Shown: positions 62,821 to 64,000 of the stretch, piece after piece
Layout: each line of letters opens with the position of its first letter
Numbering within the stretch: the stretch's first letter is position 1
Assembly: GCF_900103975.1 (NCBI RefSeq)
Contig: NZ_FNIR01000011.1
Span: 169,485 to 233,484 of the forward strand
Source: Klenkia soli
GTDB taxonomy: Bacteria; Actinomycetota; Actinomycetes; Mycobacteriales; Geodermatophilaceae
Direction: 5' to 3'
DNA: 64,000 nt
Translations under genes and position numbers: made by a program
The notes under the pieces: model-generated
The model's input: the letters and a program-made list of their open reading frames with translations, nothing else
Databases searched by the model: none
What the model was told of the DNA's origin: nothing

Positions 62821-63662
62821 CCGCCGACCAGGCGCTGGCCACCCGGACGATCGGGGACGCCGGCCCGCGGGTCGCGTTCGTGCACGGCCTGTTCGGCCAG
62901 GGCCGCAACTGGACGACGGTCGCGCGCCGGCTGGCCGACCCCGCCGACGGGAGCGGCCACCGGGTGACCCTGGTGGACCTGCCCAACCACGGGCACTCGC
63001 CGTGGACCGACCGGGTCGACTACGTCGACATGGCCGAGCAGCTGGCCGAGCTGCTGGCCGGGTTCGGCGAGCCGGTGACGCTGGTCGGGCACTCGATGGG
63101 CGGCAAGGTGTCGATGCAGCTGGCCCTGCGGCACCCGGAGCTGCTGCGCGCCCTGGTGGTCGTCGACATCTCGCCGTCGGTGTACCCCGAGACCGGCGGC
63201 CGGACCGACGACCCCGACGAGGAGGCCTCGCCGTTCGCGGCCTTCATCACCGCGATGCGGGCGATCGACCTGACCGGGCTGGCCACCCGGGAGGACGCCG
63301 ACGCCGCGCTGCGGGCCGCGGTGCCCAGCGACATGGTGCGGGCGTTCCTGCTGCAGTCGCTCGTCAGAGACGGCACGACCGGCTGGCGCTGGCGGTTGAA
63401 CCTTCCCCTGCTGGCCCGGGACCTCGGCGAGCTGCGCGGGTTCCCGGAGCCGCCGCCGGGTGCGGTGTTCGAGGGCCCGGTGCTGTGGATCTCGGGGGCG
63501 GACTCCACCTACGTGCTGGACGAGGACCGGCCACGCATGGAGGAGCTGTTCCCGCGGGTGCGGCTGGTGCGGGTGAAGAACGCCGGGCACTGGGTGCACT
63601 CGGAGGCCCCCGAGGTGTTCACCGAGGCGGTGCGGCGCTTCCTGGCCCAGGTCGAGGGCTAG
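62817..63662 (+). CDS. Alpha/beta hydrolase (YbfF-like esterase)
   Basis: 281 aa. VAFVHGLFGQGRNW gives the oxyanion HG. LVGHSMGGKVSMQLAL is the Ser elbow, LWISGADSTYV the Asp region and NAGHWVHSEAP the His. It is an acyl esterase or thioesterase of unknown substrate, coupled to the ATP-grasp gene. Its TAG stop abuts the transposase fragment, which may have inserted at its end. Confidence 0.88.
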   Translation: MTADQALATRTIGDAGPRVAFVHGLFGQGRNWTTVARRLADPADGSGHRVTLVDLPNHGHSPWTDRVDYVDMAEQLAELLAGFGEPVTLVGHSMGGKVSMQLALRHPELLRALVVVDISPSVYPETGGRTDDPDEEASPFAAFITAMRAIDLTGLATREDADAALRAAVPSDMVRAFLLQSLVRDGTTGWRWRLNLPLLARDLGELRGFPEPPPGAVFEGPVLWISGADSTYVLDEDRPRMEELFPRVRLVRVKNAGHWVHSEAPEVFTEAVRRFLAQVEG

Positions 63663-64000
63663 CTGTGATGTCCAGGCAGGTTGTCCAGCCGGGTGATCGG
63701 CGGTAGGGCTCCGGTGGCGCTGTGGGGCCGGTGGTGGTTGTAGAAGTGCAGCCATCCTGGCAGGGCGTCGCGGCGTTGTTGTTCGGAGTCGTAGAAGCGG
63801 GCGTAGGCCCAGCCCTCTGCCATGGTGCGGTGGAACCGTTCGATCTTGCCGTTGGTCTGTGGCCGGTAGGGGCGGGTGCGCTTGTGCACGATCCCGAGGC
63901 CGGCGCAGGCGTCGCGCCAGGCGAAGGACCGGTAGGCAGACCCGTTGTCGGACAGCACCCGTTGGACGGTGACCCCGCGGGCGGCGAACCAGGCCACTGA
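63659..64000 (-). mobile_element. IS481-family transposase, C-terminal part (cut by window edge)
   Basis: The DDE core is visible: LSDNGSAYRSFAWRDAC holds the second Asp, and RPYRPQTNGKIERFHRTM holds the catalytic Glu, with HRPHSATGALPPITRL at the end. The frame is open through the right edge, so the N-terminus lies outside. The element end is probably near TGTGATGTCC at 63664, and the stop TAG (63659-63661) is supplied by flanking DNA shared with the hydrolase stop. Confidence 0.88.

Noticed and set aside
1..64000. tRNA, rRNA or CRISPR features
   Set aside because: No cloverleaf-type sequence, rRNA segment or regularly spaced repeat array was seen on reading. A covariance search would be needed to exclude a missed tRNA.

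Overview
This is a high-GC (roughly 73%) actinobacterial chromosome segment centred on the replication origin. Codon use, GTG/TTG starts and gene order point to a Geodermatophilaceae-like organism (Blastococcus, Geodermatophilus or Modestobacter type). That family-level call is inference; the class-level call is firm. Gene order is conserved with mycobacteria in two blocks: rpmH-rnpA-yidD-yidC-jag-rsmG-parA-parB ... cwlM-trxA-trxB-murJ-DUF6049-NUDIX-pcnA, and MFS-yqgE-lipoprotein-ino1-PadR-DUF5318-ponA-GT87 followed by rpsF-ssb-rpsR-rplI-dnaB.

Layout. 1-11 kb: left arm, nearly all on the minus strand (partial amino-acid permease, ABC exporter, proline-rich protein, dciA, recF, gnd, dnaN, dnaA), with an NmrA-type reductase on plus. 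The candidate oriC is the dnaA-dnaN gap (8237-8822); a second DnaA-box cluster lies between dnaA and rpmH. 11-17 kb: right arm on plus (rpmH to parB), with two parS sites in the parA leader. 17-28.5 kb: minus-strand envelope and redox genes (ddl, aminotransferase, CwlM-like amidase, trxA, trxB, pseudokinase, murJ, DUF6049, NUDIX). 28.5-41.6 kb: pcnA, a decayed DUF559-type gene between two 42-bp hairpin repeats, MFS, yqgE, lipoprotein, ino1, PadR, DUF5318, ponA, GT87, nfo and a secreted protein. 41.7-45.2 kb: rpsF-ssb-rpsR-rplI and dnaB. 45.2-64 kb: accessory region with phosphotransferases, a pterin dehydratase/glyoxalase fusion, cupin, hydrolases, an NrtR-type regulator divergent from an SPFH-NAD kinase-like pair, methyltransferase/dinB, a TPP-riboswitch-controlled thiM-thiE-thiD-tenA operon, NfeD-flotillin, a SNF2-like helicase, a GATase, an ATP-grasp protein and, at the edge, an IS481-type transposase fragment.

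How it works together. The origin region encodes initiation (DnaA), the clamp (DnaN), a helicase loader (DciA), the helicase (DnaB), SSB, repair (RecF, DinB, Nfo) and segregation (ParAB with five perfect parS palindromes in this window). Cell-wall genes (Ddl, CwlM-like, MurJ, PonA) are interleaved with them, as usual near actinobacterial origins.

The least explained signals are a 59-nt hairpin repeat present three times, each abutting a stop codon, whose substitutions preserve pairing on the plus strand only; and a self-contained NrtR/SPFH/NADK-like locus with two 21-bp palindromes lying on the promoters. Many genes at the head of a transcription unit have a TANNNT-type -10 box 6-8 nt upstream of the start codon, which implies leaderless mRNAs.
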